DNA of 17,897 nt, from NCBI GenBank assembly GCA_020433835.1, contig JAGRBY010000080.1, positions 1 to 17,897 on the forward strand, given 5' to 3'. Positions within the stretch are counted from its first letter, which is position 1. Each line of letters begins with the position of its first letter. The notes under the pieces were generated by a model. That model saw nothing but the letters and a program-made list of their open reading frames with translations, was not told the DNA's origin and did no database searches. The DNA is from Anaerolineae bacterium. GTDB lineage: Bacteria > Chloroflexota > Anaerolineae > 4572-78 > J111. Positions 1 through 7,923 of this stretch are shown one piece after another. The position numbers and the translations under genes are program-made.

Positions 1-15
1 CGCCCTAAGACCTGT

Positions 16-46
16 TGGATGCCCGATAAAGACATTCGGGCATGAC
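16..46. repeat. Dispersed 31-bp hairpin repeat, copy 1
   Basis: The same 31 bases recur exactly at 6895-6925. The core is an inverted repeat with arms ATGCCCGA and TCGGGCAT around a 9-base loop. It lies at the left edge of the window, downstream (3') of the esterase gene. There is no U-tract, so it is not a convincing terminator. It belongs to the class of short intergenic fold-back repeats rather than to any gene. Confidence 0.75.
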
Positions 47-123
47 CATGGCCTCCACCTCCTTGGAATCTATATTGAGCCTAAAATAAAAACTACCCTA
101 CGTAACTGAGGTTTATGACTCTC

Positions 124-1047
124 TCACCGCATCGGATGCGCGGCAAAGAACTCCCAAATCACATCGGTGGCGTTGATGTCTTGGGTGGTGATGTCGGGTG
201 GCATAGAAGAACCGGGCCAGCTATGACCCCGACCTTGGATGGTGTAAAGTACCACGTCGGCGTTCGCCTGGCAGTGGCTCCAAGTTTGGCCGGTGACTTC
301 GCCCTGGTGGAAGGTAGTGGATGGGGTGGCTTCACAGCCGTTGCGGGTGGCCCAAGCAGCAGCCCAATCCGGGACGGGCAGCAGTAGGCGGCCCTGGCCT
401 TGGTAAGGGAGAAGTTTGTCGGCAGTGCCGTGAAAAGCGACAACAGGTACAGGTTGGGTTGGGTGGCAATTATCGAGGGTCGGATAGCCGCCGGAAACGG
501 GCGCAATCGCGGCAAAGACATCGGCCATGGTGCAGCCCAGGCGGTTGGACATCTGGGCACCGTTTGACATGCCGGTGGCGTAAATGCGGGTGGGATCAAG
601 GCTAAGTTGGCCTTGTAAGTGGGTAACCAAATCGTGCATAAACTGCAAATCAGCCGCACCCTCAGCTCCGGGGCCGATGTACCATGTTTGCGGCTGGCCC
701 CGGCCTTCCGGGTAGACAACAACAAAACCCATCTGATCGGCTTTGACGGACATCTGGCTCACCTGTTCTTGTTGGGCGGCATTTGAGTTGAGGCCGTGCA
801 GGTTGATGACCAACGGCAGAGGTTGGTTCGGCTTATAGCTGGGGGGAATATGCAGTCGATAGTGACGCACCTCGTCAGCGACAGTGAGTTCTTCGAAGTA
901 ATCGCCGGGAGCATACCCTGTTCCCTTCTCCATCGTAGGGGTGTTCAAAGGTGCCAGATTACGGCGTTCCATGCGAGCGCAGGCCATAGTGCTCAAGACA
1001 ATGGCCAGCATCATACTGCTGACAAGGAGGCGGCGAAGTATCATCAA
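124..1047 (-). CDS. Secreted lipoprotein esterase, PHB-depolymerase/LpqC-like alpha/beta hydrolase
   Basis: The 307-residue protein has a positively charged N-terminus (MMILRR), a hydrophobic stretch and a lipobox-like S-T-M-A-C, with the lipidated Cys predicted at residue 23; it is probably exported and membrane-anchored. The alpha/beta-hydrolase signs are all visible: oxyanion-side motif NLHGLNSN near residue 82, nucleophile elbow G-M-S-N-G with Ser161, Asp210 in H-G-T-A-D, and His274 in G-R-G-H-S-W. The pattern fits the polyhydroxybutyrate depolymerase / feruloyl esterase / LpqC group (esterase_phb), which hydrolyses ester bonds in extracellular polymers; the actual substrate cannot be read from the sequence. 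Four cysteines after residue 170 could form disulfides. It follows rpe by 57 bases on the same strand, so it may be the last gene of that transcript, but it has no evident role in carbon fixation. Two ATG codons are adjacent at the start; the first is used here. Confidence 0.85.
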   Translation of the reverse strand: MMILRRLLVSSMMLAIVLSTMACARMERRNLAPLNTPTMEKGTGYAPGDYFEELTVADEVRHYRLHIPPSYKPNQPLPLVINLHGLNSNAAQQEQVSQMSVKADQMGFVVVYPEGRGQPQTWYIGPGAEGAADLQFMHDLVTHLQGQLSLDPTRIYATGMSNGAQMSNRLGCTMADVFAAIAPVSGGYPTLDNCHPTQPVPVVAFHGTADKLLPYQGQGRLLLPVPDWAAAWATRNGCEATPSTTFHQGEVTGQTWSHCQANADVVLYTIQGRGHSWPGSSMPPDITTQDINATDVIWEFFAAHPMR

Positions 1048-1104
1048 ACCACTTCTTTCAGATCATTCCCTATGTTTTTAGAAACCTTATAGGTCTGTAC
1101 TCAA

Positions 1105-1767
1105 TTAAAAACAGCAACTACGTAATAGCTGCACATTCTCAACAACCGAGGCTTTCTTATTGAAGATAGCCGAACCGGCGACCATAACCGTAGCTCCGGC
1201 ATCGGCAACCTCGCGGATGGTGCCGGTGTTGATACCGCCATCGACCTCGATTTCGGCGTCAGAGCCGATGGCATCCAGCATCGAGCGCAACCGAGCAATT
1301 TTGGATGTACTGCCGGGGATATATGATTGGCCGCCAAAGCCGGGATTAACCGACATAATCAGCACCAAATCGACATCGGGTAGAATTTCTTCGAGGATAC
1401 TCAACGGGGTGGCCGGGTTGAGTGTAACCCCGGCTTTAACCCCCAACTCTTTGATCTGCTGGACGGTTCGATGCAGATGGGGGCAGGTTTCAACGTGGAC
1501 GGTCAGGTGGTTGGCTCCGGCTTCGGCAAAGTCGGCCAGATAGCGCTCCGGCTGCTCAATCATCAAATGAACATCCAGGGGCAAGTCGGTAACGGGCCGC
1601 AGCGCGCGCACGACAAGTGGGCCAATGGTGATGTTGGGGACAAAGTGGCCGTCCATGACATCAACGTGAATATAATCGACGCCGGCGGCTTCGGCCTCGC
1701 GAACCTGTTCTCCCAAGCGGGCGAAGTCGGCTGATAGAATAGAAGGGGCGAATTTTATAGGTGACAT
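1105..1767 (-). CDS. rpe: Ribulose-phosphate 3-epimerase
   Basis: Interconverts xylulose-5-phosphate and ribulose-5-phosphate in the cytoplasm, feeding the phosphoribulokinase substrate in the CBB cycle and serving the pentose phosphate pathway. The 220-residue length is normal for this TIM barrel. Visible signatures are [13 protein letters not shown] at the N-terminus, H34-V-D36 in the HVDVMDG motif, H67 in DVHLM, the phosphate-binding [10 protein letters not shown] near 138-147, and D176 in EVDGGIN. H34, D36, H67 and D176 match the known metal ligands, and D36 and D176 the acid/base pair. The start ATG is preceded by a strong AAGGAG site with a short spacer. Its upstream 520-bp gap separates it from prk1 and contains a MITE-like element, so rpe may have its own promoter; I could not identify one clearly. 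Confidence 0.96.
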   Translation of the reverse strand: MSPIKFAPSILSADFARLGEQVREAEAAGVDYIHVDVMDGHFVPNITIGPLVVRALRPVTDLPLDVHLMIEQPERYLADFAEAGANHLTVHVETCPHLHRTVQQIKELGVKAGVTLNPATPLSILEEILPDVDLVLIMSVNPGFGGQSYIPGSTSKIARLRSMLDAIGSDAEIEVDGGINTGTIREVADAGATVMVAGSAIFNKKASVVENVQLLRSCCF

Positions 1768-1806
1768 AGGTTCTCCTTCAAACTGTTTTCAAGCTAAGGA
1801 TCATGA

Positions 1807-1951
1807 ATTCAATATGAGTTACGCAGTTGGGCGTATCCAGCAAGGTGACAGTCACTTATTCACTACAAATGAACGTCCGTTTGGCCCAGATAGCTCGATT
1901 TAATGTATCGAAGTGACTGTCACCTTTTGAAGTGCGTAACTCATATTCAAT
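1807..1951. mobile_element. 131-bp MITE-like element (copy A) with 7-bp flanking direct repeat
   Basis: The element spans 1814-1944. Its ends are inverted repeats: the first 15 bases (ATGAGTTACGCAGTT) match the reverse complement of the last 15 at 14 positions. Inside, AAGGTGACAGTCACTT and its exact 16-base reverse complement form a second, nested inverted repeat, and each of these arms is itself a near-palindrome (GTGAC-A-GTCAC). The direct repeat ATTCAAT lies immediately outside both ends (1807-1813 and 1945-1951), as expected of a target-site duplication; an extra AT makes a 9-base reading possible. There is no coding capacity. A second copy lies inverted at 17766-17896. The transposase that moves it is not in the window. 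Confidence 0.8.
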
Positions 1952-2047
1952 ATAGGACAATTGAGTTTGGGTAATTGGTAATTGGCTCTTCAACCCCTAA
2001 TTGCTATTTAACCCAAGTTGCCACCTTTAGGCCAAACAACCTAATTG

Positions 2048-2117
2048 AACCGCAAAGACGCAAAGAACACGAAGATTTTTTATAAAAACTTGGCGAACTT
2101 GGCGTCTTCGCGGTGAA
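2048..2117. repeat. Imperfect fold-back repeat (ACCGCAAAGACGC type)
   Basis: The left arm around 2049-2074 (ACCGCAAAGACGCAAAG and on) pairs imperfectly, about 20 of 26 positions, with the right arm ending ...GTCTTCGCGGTG near 2114. The AT-rich centre is about 14 bases. Non-coding, in the prk1-rpe gap; from memory this resembles fold-backs seen in many environmental bacterial genomes. Confidence 0.55.
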
Positions 2118-2167
2118 ACTTACTTCATCTGCTGATGGGTAGCAACTTGAGTTATTTACCAATTACT

Positions 2168-2198
2168 CTACAACTTAATTTACGTTGTAGTAAAACGT
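2168..2198. repeat. Two overlapping, mutually exclusive small hairpins
   Basis: CTACAAC (2168-2174) pairs with GTTGTAG (2184-2190), while TTACGTT just inside it can instead pair with AACGTAA downstream. The overlap makes the two stems alternatives. They lie 3' of prk1 on the minus transcript. There is no U-tract, so termination is not supported. Confidence 0.4.
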
Positions 2199-2287
2199 AA
2201 GCCGTAAAAACCAGAGAGATATCAAATTCCCCCTTAATCCTTACTTCCTACCCCTTACCCCATTTGGATTACCCATGGCAACGTAAT

Positions 2288-3244
2288 TTACGTATAAGTA
2301 ACCGACCGGTACGTCCGAACGGTCAATAAGTAGTAGGCAATCAGCAGTTGCGTTAAAGCCAAGGGCGGCGAGTGGTGTTCCGTGCCGCTCTCGCGGTAGC
2401 TGCCGATGTTTTCGGACCGGAAGTGGCCCGACAGCGCCAACTGGTGCCACAGTAGTTCCTCCAGGGCGCGGGCTTTCTGCGGGCTAATGTCGCCATCGAT
2501 CTCTAATATATCAACCAGGCCGTTTTCGGTCCAAACATCTTTGTTCAGGCGCAGCCTTGGCCGTTGGCCCGAGTTCGATTGGGCCAGAAGTGCCGTCAAG
2601 TCGGGGCTGGGCAAGGTGTGGTGCTGGACCAACTGCACGTTGAGATGGGCATTATCCCATTCAGCCCGGTCATCGGAGCGGTAAAAGCGAATGACCAGAT
2701 CAGCAACCTCTTTCTGAGGCCAGATGTAGGTTTGGCTATCCAGCCAGCGGCGCTCTATCGAAGCCAGTACATCCTCAGCCCGGTAGCCGCGTTCTATGGT
2801 ATCACGGTTAACCTTCCACTGACGACGCAGGTTCTCTTCAGGGTCGAGATAAATGGTAACGTCAAAGCAGCGCTGCATGGCCGAGGTGACCAGGGTCAAC
2901 AAGCCCTCGACAATAACCAGTTCATTGGGCCGAATATATTCAGGAGCCTCAAGCAATCCGGTTTCGTGATCGTAAACCGGCTTTAGAACGGGCTGCCCCT
3001 GGCGCAGCAGGTCGAGATGCTGGCCGACAATATCAAGATAGTTGCCGTCGGGGTGTAGAGCCGTAATGTTTAGCCCGCGTCGCTGTTCGCGACTGTATTT
3101 GTGATAATCATCCGTGCAGATAAGGGTGGCCTCCGAGACCCCCATCAACGCCGCCAAACCCTGGGTCAAGGTGGTTTTACCGGCGGCACTGTCGCCGACA
3201 ACGCCTAACATAAGTGGTCGATGGTGTGATATTGTTTCGATCAT
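2288..3244 (-). CDS. prk: Phosphoribulokinase paralogue 1 (PRK/uridine kinase family)
   Basis: Predicted to phosphorylate ribulose-5-phosphate to RuBP with ATP. I start it at the ATG at 3242-3244 (318 aa), because a GGGG-rich ribosome binding site lies just upstream, whereas the in-frame TTG ten codons earlier has none. Residues: P-loop GDSAAGKTT (17-25), C43-T-D-D-Y-H with the catalytic-region Asp pair 45-46, the KPVYDHETG segment near 88-96, V-E-G-L near 112, and K-V-N-R-D (K144, R147, D148) followed by RGY, matching the K-x-x-R-D substrate/catalytic motif of PRKs. The regulatory Cys of the plant and cyanobacterial P-loop (G-C-G-K) is Ala here. The C-terminal part ends in ALTQLLIAYYLL, shared with the paralogue at 7924-8874. 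It lies 114 bases downstream of tal. It is the more divergent of the two PRKs, so a uridine-kinase-like or altered role is possible. Confidence 0.85.
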   Translation of the reverse strand: MIETISHHRPLMLGVVGDSAAGKTTLTQGLAALMGVSEATLICTDDYHKYSREQRRGLNITALHPDGNYLDIVGQHLDLLRQGQPVLKPVYDHETGLLEAPEYIRPNELVIVEGLLTLVTSAMQRCFDVTIYLDPEENLRRQWKVNRDTIERGYRAEDVLASIERRWLDSQTYIWPQKEVADLVIRFYRSDDRAEWDNAHLNVQLVQHHTLPSPDLTALLAQSNSGQRPRLRLNKDVWTENGLVDILEIDGDISPQKARALEELLWHQLALSGHFRSENIGSYRESGTEHHSPPLALTQLLIAYYLLTVRTYRSVTYT

Positions 3245-3286
3245 GCGCCCCTGTTCTTTTTGTTGCCTGTGCAAGCTGTTTGTTGA

Positions 3287-3325
3287 GGAGTAAGGAGTAA
3301 ATAAATATCCTTTACTCCTTACTCC
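3287..3325 (-). repeat. Perfect 15-bp-arm hairpin between tal and prk1
   Basis: GGAGTAAGGAGTAAA (3287-3301) and its exact reverse complement (3311-3325) flank a 9-base loop. In the minus-strand message it sits between the tal stop and the prk1 start, ending about 40 bases before the prk1 start codon. No U-run follows, so it looks like an mRNA processing, stability or attenuation structure, or a repeat remnant, rather than a terminator. A perfect TATAAT on the minus strand at 3345-3350 without a good -35 box leaves open a weak prk1 promoter. Confidence 0.75.
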
Positions 3326-3358
3326 CGTCTCCCTATTCCCTGTTATTATACAGCTTTC

Positions 3359-4459
3359 TTACACAGGAACAGAATAGCGCCCTTCAATCGTATTCAGCAA
3401 GGAAGCGAACGCTTCGGCAAATGCCTCGACACCGGCGACTTCCAAATCCTCCGTTATTTGGGCCAGCGAAATACCCAGTGCATTCAGTTCGGCAAAGACA
3501 TGGCGAGCGTCACCAAGATCGTTTTCGATGGTTAGTTCGGCCCGACCATGGTCGCGGAAAGCTGCCAGGGTAGCCGGGGGCATCGTATTGACGGTATGCG
3601 GCCCGATCAGTTCATCGACATAGAGCGTATCAGAGTAGGCCGGGTTTTTGGTGCCGGTCGAAGCCCATAGCGGGCGCTGCACGCGAGCGCCCTGAGCCTG
3701 CAACGATGCAAAGCGTTCGCTTTCGAAGATTTCCCGAAACGTTTGATAGGCTAGCCTGGCATTGGCGATAGCGGTTTTGCCGAGTAGGGCTTTGGCATCT
3801 GCAATGCCGATAGCTGCCAGACGCTTATCAACGGCCACATCAATGCGTGAGACAAAGAAGGAAGCAACCGAAGCAACATCCACAGGCAGCCCTTGCGCAG
3901 CGCGGACCTCCAAACCGGCCAAGTAGGCATCCATCACCGCCCGATAGCGCTCGATGGAGAAGATGAGGGTAACGTTGACATTAATCCCGGCAGCAATCGC
4001 CTGTTGAATGGCCGGCAGTCCGGCTTTGGTCGCCGGTATTTTAATCATCAGATTGGGACGGCCAACCCAGACCCACAGCCATTGGGCTTCGGCCAACGTG
4101 GCTTCGGTTTCGTGGGCCAGGGTGGGGTTGACCTCCAGGCTAACGTAACCGTCGCCGCCGTTGGTTTCATTATAGAGCGGGCGCATCAGGTCGGCGGCGG
4201 CTCGAATGTCGTCGACGGCCAGCGCCTCAAAGATTTCGAGCGGCGTCTTACCAGCCTCGGCCAGCGGCAGGAGGTCGGCATCGTAGTCGCTGGATTGGGC
4301 GATGGCCTTGTTGAAGATGGTCGGGTTCGAGGTTAGGCCCTGTATATCGCCCCGCTCGATCATCGCGGCCAGTTCGCCGTTGTTCAGCAGCCGGCGCTCG
4401 ATATTGTCGTACCAGATCGATTGGCCTAGTTGGACACATTGTTGAATGGGTGTCGTCAT
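3359..4459 (-). CDS. tal: Transaldolase (long, about 370-residue bacterial type)
   Basis: Transfers a dihydroxyacetone unit between sedoheptulose-7-phosphate/glyceraldehyde-3-phosphate and erythrose-4-phosphate/fructose-6-phosphate. Signs in the 366-residue protein: SNPTIF near 44-49, the Schiff-base lysine K140 in [24 protein letters not shown] and the C-terminal [10 protein letters not shown] segment. The start is the ATG at 4457-4459, with AAAGG placed 8 bases before it; the GTG three codons earlier lacks a suitable site. It follows tkt by only 21 bases, so the two are almost certainly co-transcribed. Tkt-Tal pairs occur in oxidative pentose phosphate operons, but here the pair sits between CbbY/PRK and a second PRK, which suggests use in RuBP regeneration. 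No SBPase gene is in the window. Confidence 0.95.
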   Translation of the reverse strand: MTTPIQQCVQLGQSIWYDNIERRLLNNGELAAMIERGDIQGLTSNPTIFNKAIAQSSDYDADLLPLAEAGKTPLEIFEALAVDDIRAAADLMRPLYNETNGGDGYVSLEVNPTLAHETEATLAEAQWLWVWVGRPNLMIKIPATKAGLPAIQQAIAAGINVNVTLIFSIERYRAVMDAYLAGLEVRAAQGLPVDVASVASFFVSRIDVAVDKRLAAIGIADAKALLGKTAIANARLAYQTFREIFESERFASLQAQGARVQRPLWASTGTKNPAYSDTLYVDELIGPHTVNTMPPATLAAFRDHGRAELTIENDLGDARHVFAELNALGISLAQITEDLEVAGVEAFAEAFASLLNTIEGRYSVPV

Positions 4460-4480
4460 TGTAAGCACCTTTCTTTGCGT

Positions 4481-6493
4481 TTATAATAACTGTTTGGCTC
4501 GCTGTACGATATGGTTCGGGGTCAGCCCCAACTTCTCATATACGGTTTGATAGGGGGCCGAGGCTCCGAAACGATTGATGGCCAGCACATCACCTCGACA
4601 GCCGACCCAGCGATGCCAGCCTTGAGCGACGCCTGCCTCTACGGCCAGCCGGGCGGTGAGATGCGGCGGCAGTACGGACTCTTGATAGTCAGGCGACTGG
4701 GCCTCGAACAATTCCCAACTGGGGAAAGAGACCAGCCGCACGCTGATGCCTTCGGCGGCAAGCTGCTGACCGGCAGCGATAATCAAGGCCACTTCCGAGC
4801 CGGACGCCATCAGAATGAGTGCCGGGTCGTTATCCCCTACATCGGCCAGAACGTAGGCGCCATTGCCTACGTTCCTTGCCGACGTGTAGGCGGCGCGATC
4901 CAAGGTAGGTACATTCTGACGAGTCAAGGCCAGGGCGGTGGGGCCATTGCGGCGCTCCAGAGCAATCTGCCAGGCGGCGGCCGTTTCGTTGGCGTCGGCC
5001 GGACGCAGCGTAACCAGGTTGGGTATCGCTCGTAACGAGGCCAGATGCTCGATGGGTTGGTGGGTTGGCCCATCTTCGCCCAGGCCAATACTATCGTGCG
5101 TAAAGACAAAGATGGTCGGCATATGGGACAAGGCCGCGACACGCATAGCCGGTCGCATATAGTCGGCAAAGACTAAGAACGTCCCACCATAGGGGATTAA
5201 CCCACCATGGACGGCCATGCCATTGAGGACAGCGGCCATGCCGTGTTCGCGCACGCCAAAATGAAAGTTGCGGCCGGCAGGCGTAGCGGCTTGAAAGGCT
5301 TCTTCGCCATCGAGCCAGGTCTTGTTCGACGGGGCTAAGTCGGCTGAACCGCCAACCAGTTCCGGTATCTGCGCGGCCAGGGCGTTGAGCACCTTCCCGG
5401 AAGCGGCGCGGGTAGCCATTCCTTTCGCATCGGCAGGAAAGTTCGGCAGCAGTTCTTGCCAATCATCCGGTAATTGACCGCTTAAGCGGCGCTCCAGTTC
5501 CTCCGCCAGGTGGGGATAGTCGGTACGGTAGGCTTGTAAGGCTGTTGTCCAGTTGGCCTCCAGGCAAGCACCTTTATCGACAGCTTCTCTGAAAATTTCC
5601 AGCACGGCATCGGGTAAATAGAAACGAGGTTCTATTGGCCAGCCTAATTTGGCTTTGGCGCCGTCCAGCTCTTTATCGCCGGGTGGCTCGCCGTGGGCGC
5701 TAGCTGTGTCCTGCTTGGTCGGCAGGCCATAGCCGATGTGGGTGCGACACAGGATCAGCGAAGGCCGCGGATCATCTTTAGCAGCATAGATGGCCGCGTC
5801 GATGGCTTCGACATCGTTGCCGTCTGCAACCTTCAGAATGTGCCAGCCGTAGGCCACGAAACGGGCGGCGCGATCTTCAGTGAAGGCCAGGTCGGTGCTG
5901 CCGTCGATAGAGATATGGTTGTCATCGTACAGGTAAATCAGCTTGCCCAGCCGCAGATGGCCGGCCAGCGACGCTGCTTCGGAGGCCACGCCTTCCATAA
6001 GATCACCGTCGGTGACGATGGCGTAGGTGTAGTGATCGATGATGGTGTGGCCGTCGCGGTTAAAGCGAGCCGCCAGGTGGGCTTCAGCAATGGCCATGCC
6101 TACGCCATTGGCAAAGCCTTGCCCCAAAGGGCCGGTCGTGGTTTCGACACCGGGGGTGTGCCCGTATTCCGGATGGCCGGGGGTCAGGCTGCCCCACTGC
6201 CGAAAGCTTTGTAGTTCGGTCAGCGGCAGATCGTAGCCGGTAAGATGCAGCAGTGAGTAGAGCAGCATCGAGCCGTGTCCCCCGGATAGGATAAAGCGGT
6301 CGCGGTTAGCCCAGCCGGGATTTTGGGGGTTATGGCGCAGGTGGCGTGTCCAGAGCGTGTAGGCCAGTGCAGCGGTACCCATCGGCAGGCCGGGATGGCC
6401 GGAGTTCGCTTGCTGCACGGCGTCGGCGGACAGAAAGCGAATGGCGTTGATAGCGGTTGTTTGGAGGTCTTTTACATCGGTTGTTGTACTCAT
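4481..6493 (-). CDS. tkt: Transketolase
   Basis: A thiamine-diphosphate enzyme moving two-carbon ketol units, which in the CBB cycle makes xylulose-5-phosphate and ribose-5-phosphate precursors. The 670-residue length is standard. Motifs seen: [10 protein letters not shown] with His33, [10 protein letters not shown] near 71-80, the GPLGQG loop, the ThDP/metal motif V-T-D-G-D-L-M-E-G through D-D-N-H-I, and in the second domain GVREHGMA with the ThDP-activating Glu, [16 protein letters not shown], and the C-terminal VAQGWHRW region. The start ATG has AGGAG 7 bases upstream. It is the first gene of the tight tkt-tal unit; a promoter candidate lies about 215 bases upstream, beyond a tandem repeat. 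No unusual residues were noticed. Confidence 0.97.
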   Translation of the reverse strand: MSTTTDVKDLQTTAINAIRFLSADAVQQANSGHPGLPMGTAALAYTLWTRHLRHNPQNPGWANRDRFILSGGHGSMLLYSLLHLTGYDLPLTELQSFRQWGSLTPGHPEYGHTPGVETTTGPLGQGFANGVGMAIAEAHLAARFNRDGHTIIDHYTYAIVTDGDLMEGVASEAASLAGHLRLGKLIYLYDDNHISIDGSTDLAFTEDRAARFVAYGWHILKVADGNDVEAIDAAIYAAKDDPRPSLILCRTHIGYGLPTKQDTASAHGEPPGDKELDGAKAKLGWPIEPRFYLPDAVLEIFREAVDKGACLEANWTTALQAYRTDYPHLAEELERRLSGQLPDDWQELLPNFPADAKGMATRAASGKVLNALAAQIPELVGGSADLAPSNKTWLDGEEAFQAATPAGRNFHFGVREHGMAAVLNGMAVHGGLIPYGGTFLVFADYMRPAMRVAALSHMPTIFVFTHDSIGLGEDGPTHQPIEHLASLRAIPNLVTLRPADANETAAAWQIALERRNGPTALALTRQNVPTLDRAAYTSARNVGNGAYVLADVGDNDPALILMASGSEVALIIAAGQQLAAEGISVRLVSFPSWELFEAQSPDYQESVLPPHLTARLAVEAGVAQGWHRWVGCRGDVLAINRFGASAPYQTVYEKLGLTPNHIVQRAKQLL

Positions 6494-6547
6494 CGTCCAG
6501 CTCCTTTGGTGTTTTTAAGAACACGGATTGACGGATTAGGAGATTAG

Positions 6548-6577
6548 AGATTGGGAGATTGGGAGATTGGGAGATTG
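6548..6577. repeat. Tandem repeat, 8-bp unit AGATTGGG, about 3.75 copies
   Basis: Three perfect AGATTGGG units followed by AGATTG, in the predicted tkt leader. A simple-sequence run of this kind can change copy number by slippage; any effect on tkt expression is inference. Confidence 0.85.
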
Positions 6578-6706
6578 ATCTTTAGAAGTTTTCTCAACTC
6601 TACTTTCGGTAAGTTGGAAGTTATCTCAAGGGTGTTGGTGAAGATGGAAAAATCAATCCGTTCATCCTGCTAATCTGTGTTCTAAGATATGATTAGCACA
6701 GCGTAA

Positions 6707-6736
6707 ATTCTATTTTTGTAATCGTTTTCAAGCCAA
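6707..6736 (-). promoter_or_regulatory. Candidate sigma-70 promoter for tkt-tal
   Basis: On the minus strand, TTGGCT (6731-6736) and TAGAAT (6707-6712) are 18 bases apart. TAGAAT is the same -10 form seen at the xerC, cbbX and right-edge promoters of this window. The leader to tkt would be about 200 bases. Confidence 0.45.
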
Positions 6737-6847
6737 GAAGGAACGACGCAATCTCGGCTGGCAAGAGGAGATTGCTCTGTTTCGTTTACTATGACAAAGG
6801 TTTGGTTACTTTACTGAAAACAGAATGAAAACAAAACTTTCAGGCCT

Positions 6848-6925
6848 GTCATTCCCGCATGTTTTTAGCGGGAATCTATCTTTGTAGCCACTGATGGATG
6901 CCCGATAAAGACATTCGGGCATGAC
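6848..6925. repeat. Pair of hairpin repeats, including copy 2 of the 31-bp dispersed repeat
   Basis: The first hairpin has arms ATTCCCGC (6851-6858) and GCGGGAAT (6868-6875). The second, 6895-6925, is identical base for base to 16-46. Both share the theme of a C-rich/G-rich stem, and GTCATTCCCGC at one end resembles the reverse of the CGGGCATGAC at the other, so the whole may be one composite fold-back. Confidence 0.7.
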
Positions 6926-7029
6926 ATACCCCTTTGCACAAAAGTTATGGTTTCAAACTAATCTGGGTATTGATTACAGTGTATTAAGAGAGAGTAGCAA
7001 TTACATGCAGATATAATAGGCCATTATCT

Positions 7030-7746
7030 TCACCTCGACGCATCCGCCGTGGGCAGGCATAAAGCGGCCAGTTGATCGAGCGTAAAAGGCTTAAGGCTGC
7101 GGGCAACCAACGTGGCACCGGCAAAGTCTTCGCCAAAGGTGTAGTCGTTGTAGATGACGGCACATGGTAACCCGGCTCGCTGAGCGGCCTTAAACCCGAC
7201 CTCCGAATCTTCGATGACAAGCGTTTCGGTGGGAGAGATACCTAACGTTTCTTGACAGCGACGATACAGCGGCGATTCGGGGTCGGTCTTAAGGCCACTC
7301 TCTTTGCCCAAGATGGGGTCAAAAAGCGACGCGACATCGGGCAGACGTGCTTGCAGCAGCGCCTTGATTTGAGCCTCGCGTGATGACGAGACAATAGCTA
7401 AACGGATGTCGCGATCTACGGCAGAGGTGATAATGCGTCGCACGCCTGGTCGCAGCGAAAGTCGCGTTAAGTACTTCTCAATATACAAAGTCTTCTTCAA
7501 CTGCACAAAGTTGGCTACCGCGTGATCGACCGTCTTGGGGGCCATCGACGGGTATTGTTTCTCTAAGGCCAGTCGCATCCGACGGTCGTTACCCTGAATA
7601 GGAAGTAGCGCTTTAAACTCTTCCCAGGTCCAGTGAATGGGGTAACCTAACTGGGCAAAGGCGTCGTTGCAGGCCGCGAGATGTCCGTATCGTTCGGTGT
7701 CGGCGATGGTGCCGTCTACGTCAAAGATGATGGCTTTTAGGGTCAT
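7030..7746 (-). CDS. cbbY: CbbY-like HAD phosphatase
   Basis: Haloacid-dehalogenase phosphatase of 238 residues. Motif I is FDVDGT with nucleophile Asp9 and acid/base Asp11; motif II is I-V-S-S-S near 118-122; the motif III Lys is K153 in G-L-K-T-D-P; motif IV is V-I-E-D-S with Glu179/Asp180. The opening DVDGTIADTE and the following helical cap (AFAQLGYPIHWTWEEFKALL) resemble CbbY, which dephosphorylates xylulose-1,5-bisphosphate, a RuBisCO inhibitor formed by misfiring. Phosphoglycolate phosphatase (CbbZ/Gph) and beta-phosphoglucomutase relatives are alternatives; the neighbourhood of cbbX, RuBisCO and PRK favours CbbY. The start ATG has no good ribosome binding site: the 37 bases before it are a TTGGTTTG-type simple repeat, which may have displaced it. 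Confidence 0.8.
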   Translation of the reverse strand: MTLKAIIFDVDGTIADTERYGHLAACNDAFAQLGYPIHWTWEEFKALLPIQGNDRRMRLALEKQYPSMAPKTVDHAVANFVQLKKTLYIEKYLTRLSLRPGVRRIITSAVDRDIRLAIVSSSREAQIKALLQARLPDVASLFDPILGKESGLKTDPESPLYRRCQETLGISPTETLVIEDSEVGFKAAQRAGLPCAVIYNDYTFGEDFAGATLVARSLKPFTLDQLAALCLPTADASR

Positions 7747-7749
7747 GGT

Positions 7750-7782
7750 CGGTTTGTTGGTTTGATAGTTGGTTAGTTTGTT
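7750..7782. repeat. Degenerate GGTTTGTTGG simple repeat abutting the cbbY-like start
   Basis: Built from the words GGTTTGTTGG, TTTGATAGTTGG and TTAGTTTGTTG. The same words make up the larger repeat at 12281-12425 upstream of cbbL. It occupies the position where the ribosome binding site of the HAD gene would be expected. Confidence 0.6.
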
Positions 7783-7862
7783 GACCGTAAGTTTAGGCGA
7801 AAATGAGTTGGTTTGTCAAAGGTTGTGGGTTAAAATCGGGAATTAAACCCTCGATAGCCCTA

Positions 7863-7909
7863 TAGTGCGTAATGATATCAAAACAATAGGCACTACACAA
7901 TACGCACTA
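7863..7909. repeat. Inverted repeat, 9-bp arms, in the prk2-cbbY gap
   Basis: TAGTGCGTA (7863-7871) and TACGCACTA (7901-7909) with a 29-base loop, just 3' of the prk2 stop codon on the minus strand. No U-tract follows on that strand. Confidence 0.6.
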
Positions 7910-7923
7910 AGTCCTCTTATTCC

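Larger units (their letters stand above)
1768..2287. other. Gap between prk1 and rpe, built of stacked repeats
   Basis: This 520-bp gap holds no convincing gene. From left to right it contains the rpe ribosome binding site, the 131-bp MITE-like element (1814-1944), a weak inverted repeat made of TAATTGG words (about 1964-2028), a fold-back with arms resembling ACCGCAAAGACGC (2048-2117), two competing small hairpins around 2168-2198, and a C-rich run ending at a short ACGTAA-T-TTACGT palindrome (2281-2293) that overlaps the prk1 stop codon. No clear sigma-70 promoter for rpe was found. Confidence 0.6.
6494..7029. other. Gap between cbbY-like gene and tkt: repeats and tkt promoter region
   Basis: This 536-bp gap has no gene that I can support. 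Reading left to right: the tkt ribosome binding site, one arm of a fold-back (AGAACACGGATT, 6518-6529), a tandem repeat (6548-6577), the other fold-back arm (AATCTGTGTTCT, 6672-6683; 11 of 12 pairs), the candidate tkt promoter (6707-6736), then two hairpin repeats at 6848-6875 and 6895-6925. The fold-back arms enclose the tandem repeat and would lie within the tkt leader RNA. Confidence 0.6.

Noticed and set aside
2241..2450. 69-codon minus-strand open frame at the 3' end of prk1
   Set aside because: It overlaps the prk1 C-terminus in another frame and runs into repeats; no start signal.
4511..5035. 174-codon open frame on the plus strand antisense to tkt
   Set aside because: It lies wholly within the strongly supported transketolase gene, has no ribosome binding site and low-complexity Arg/Gly composition; it is a shadow frame.
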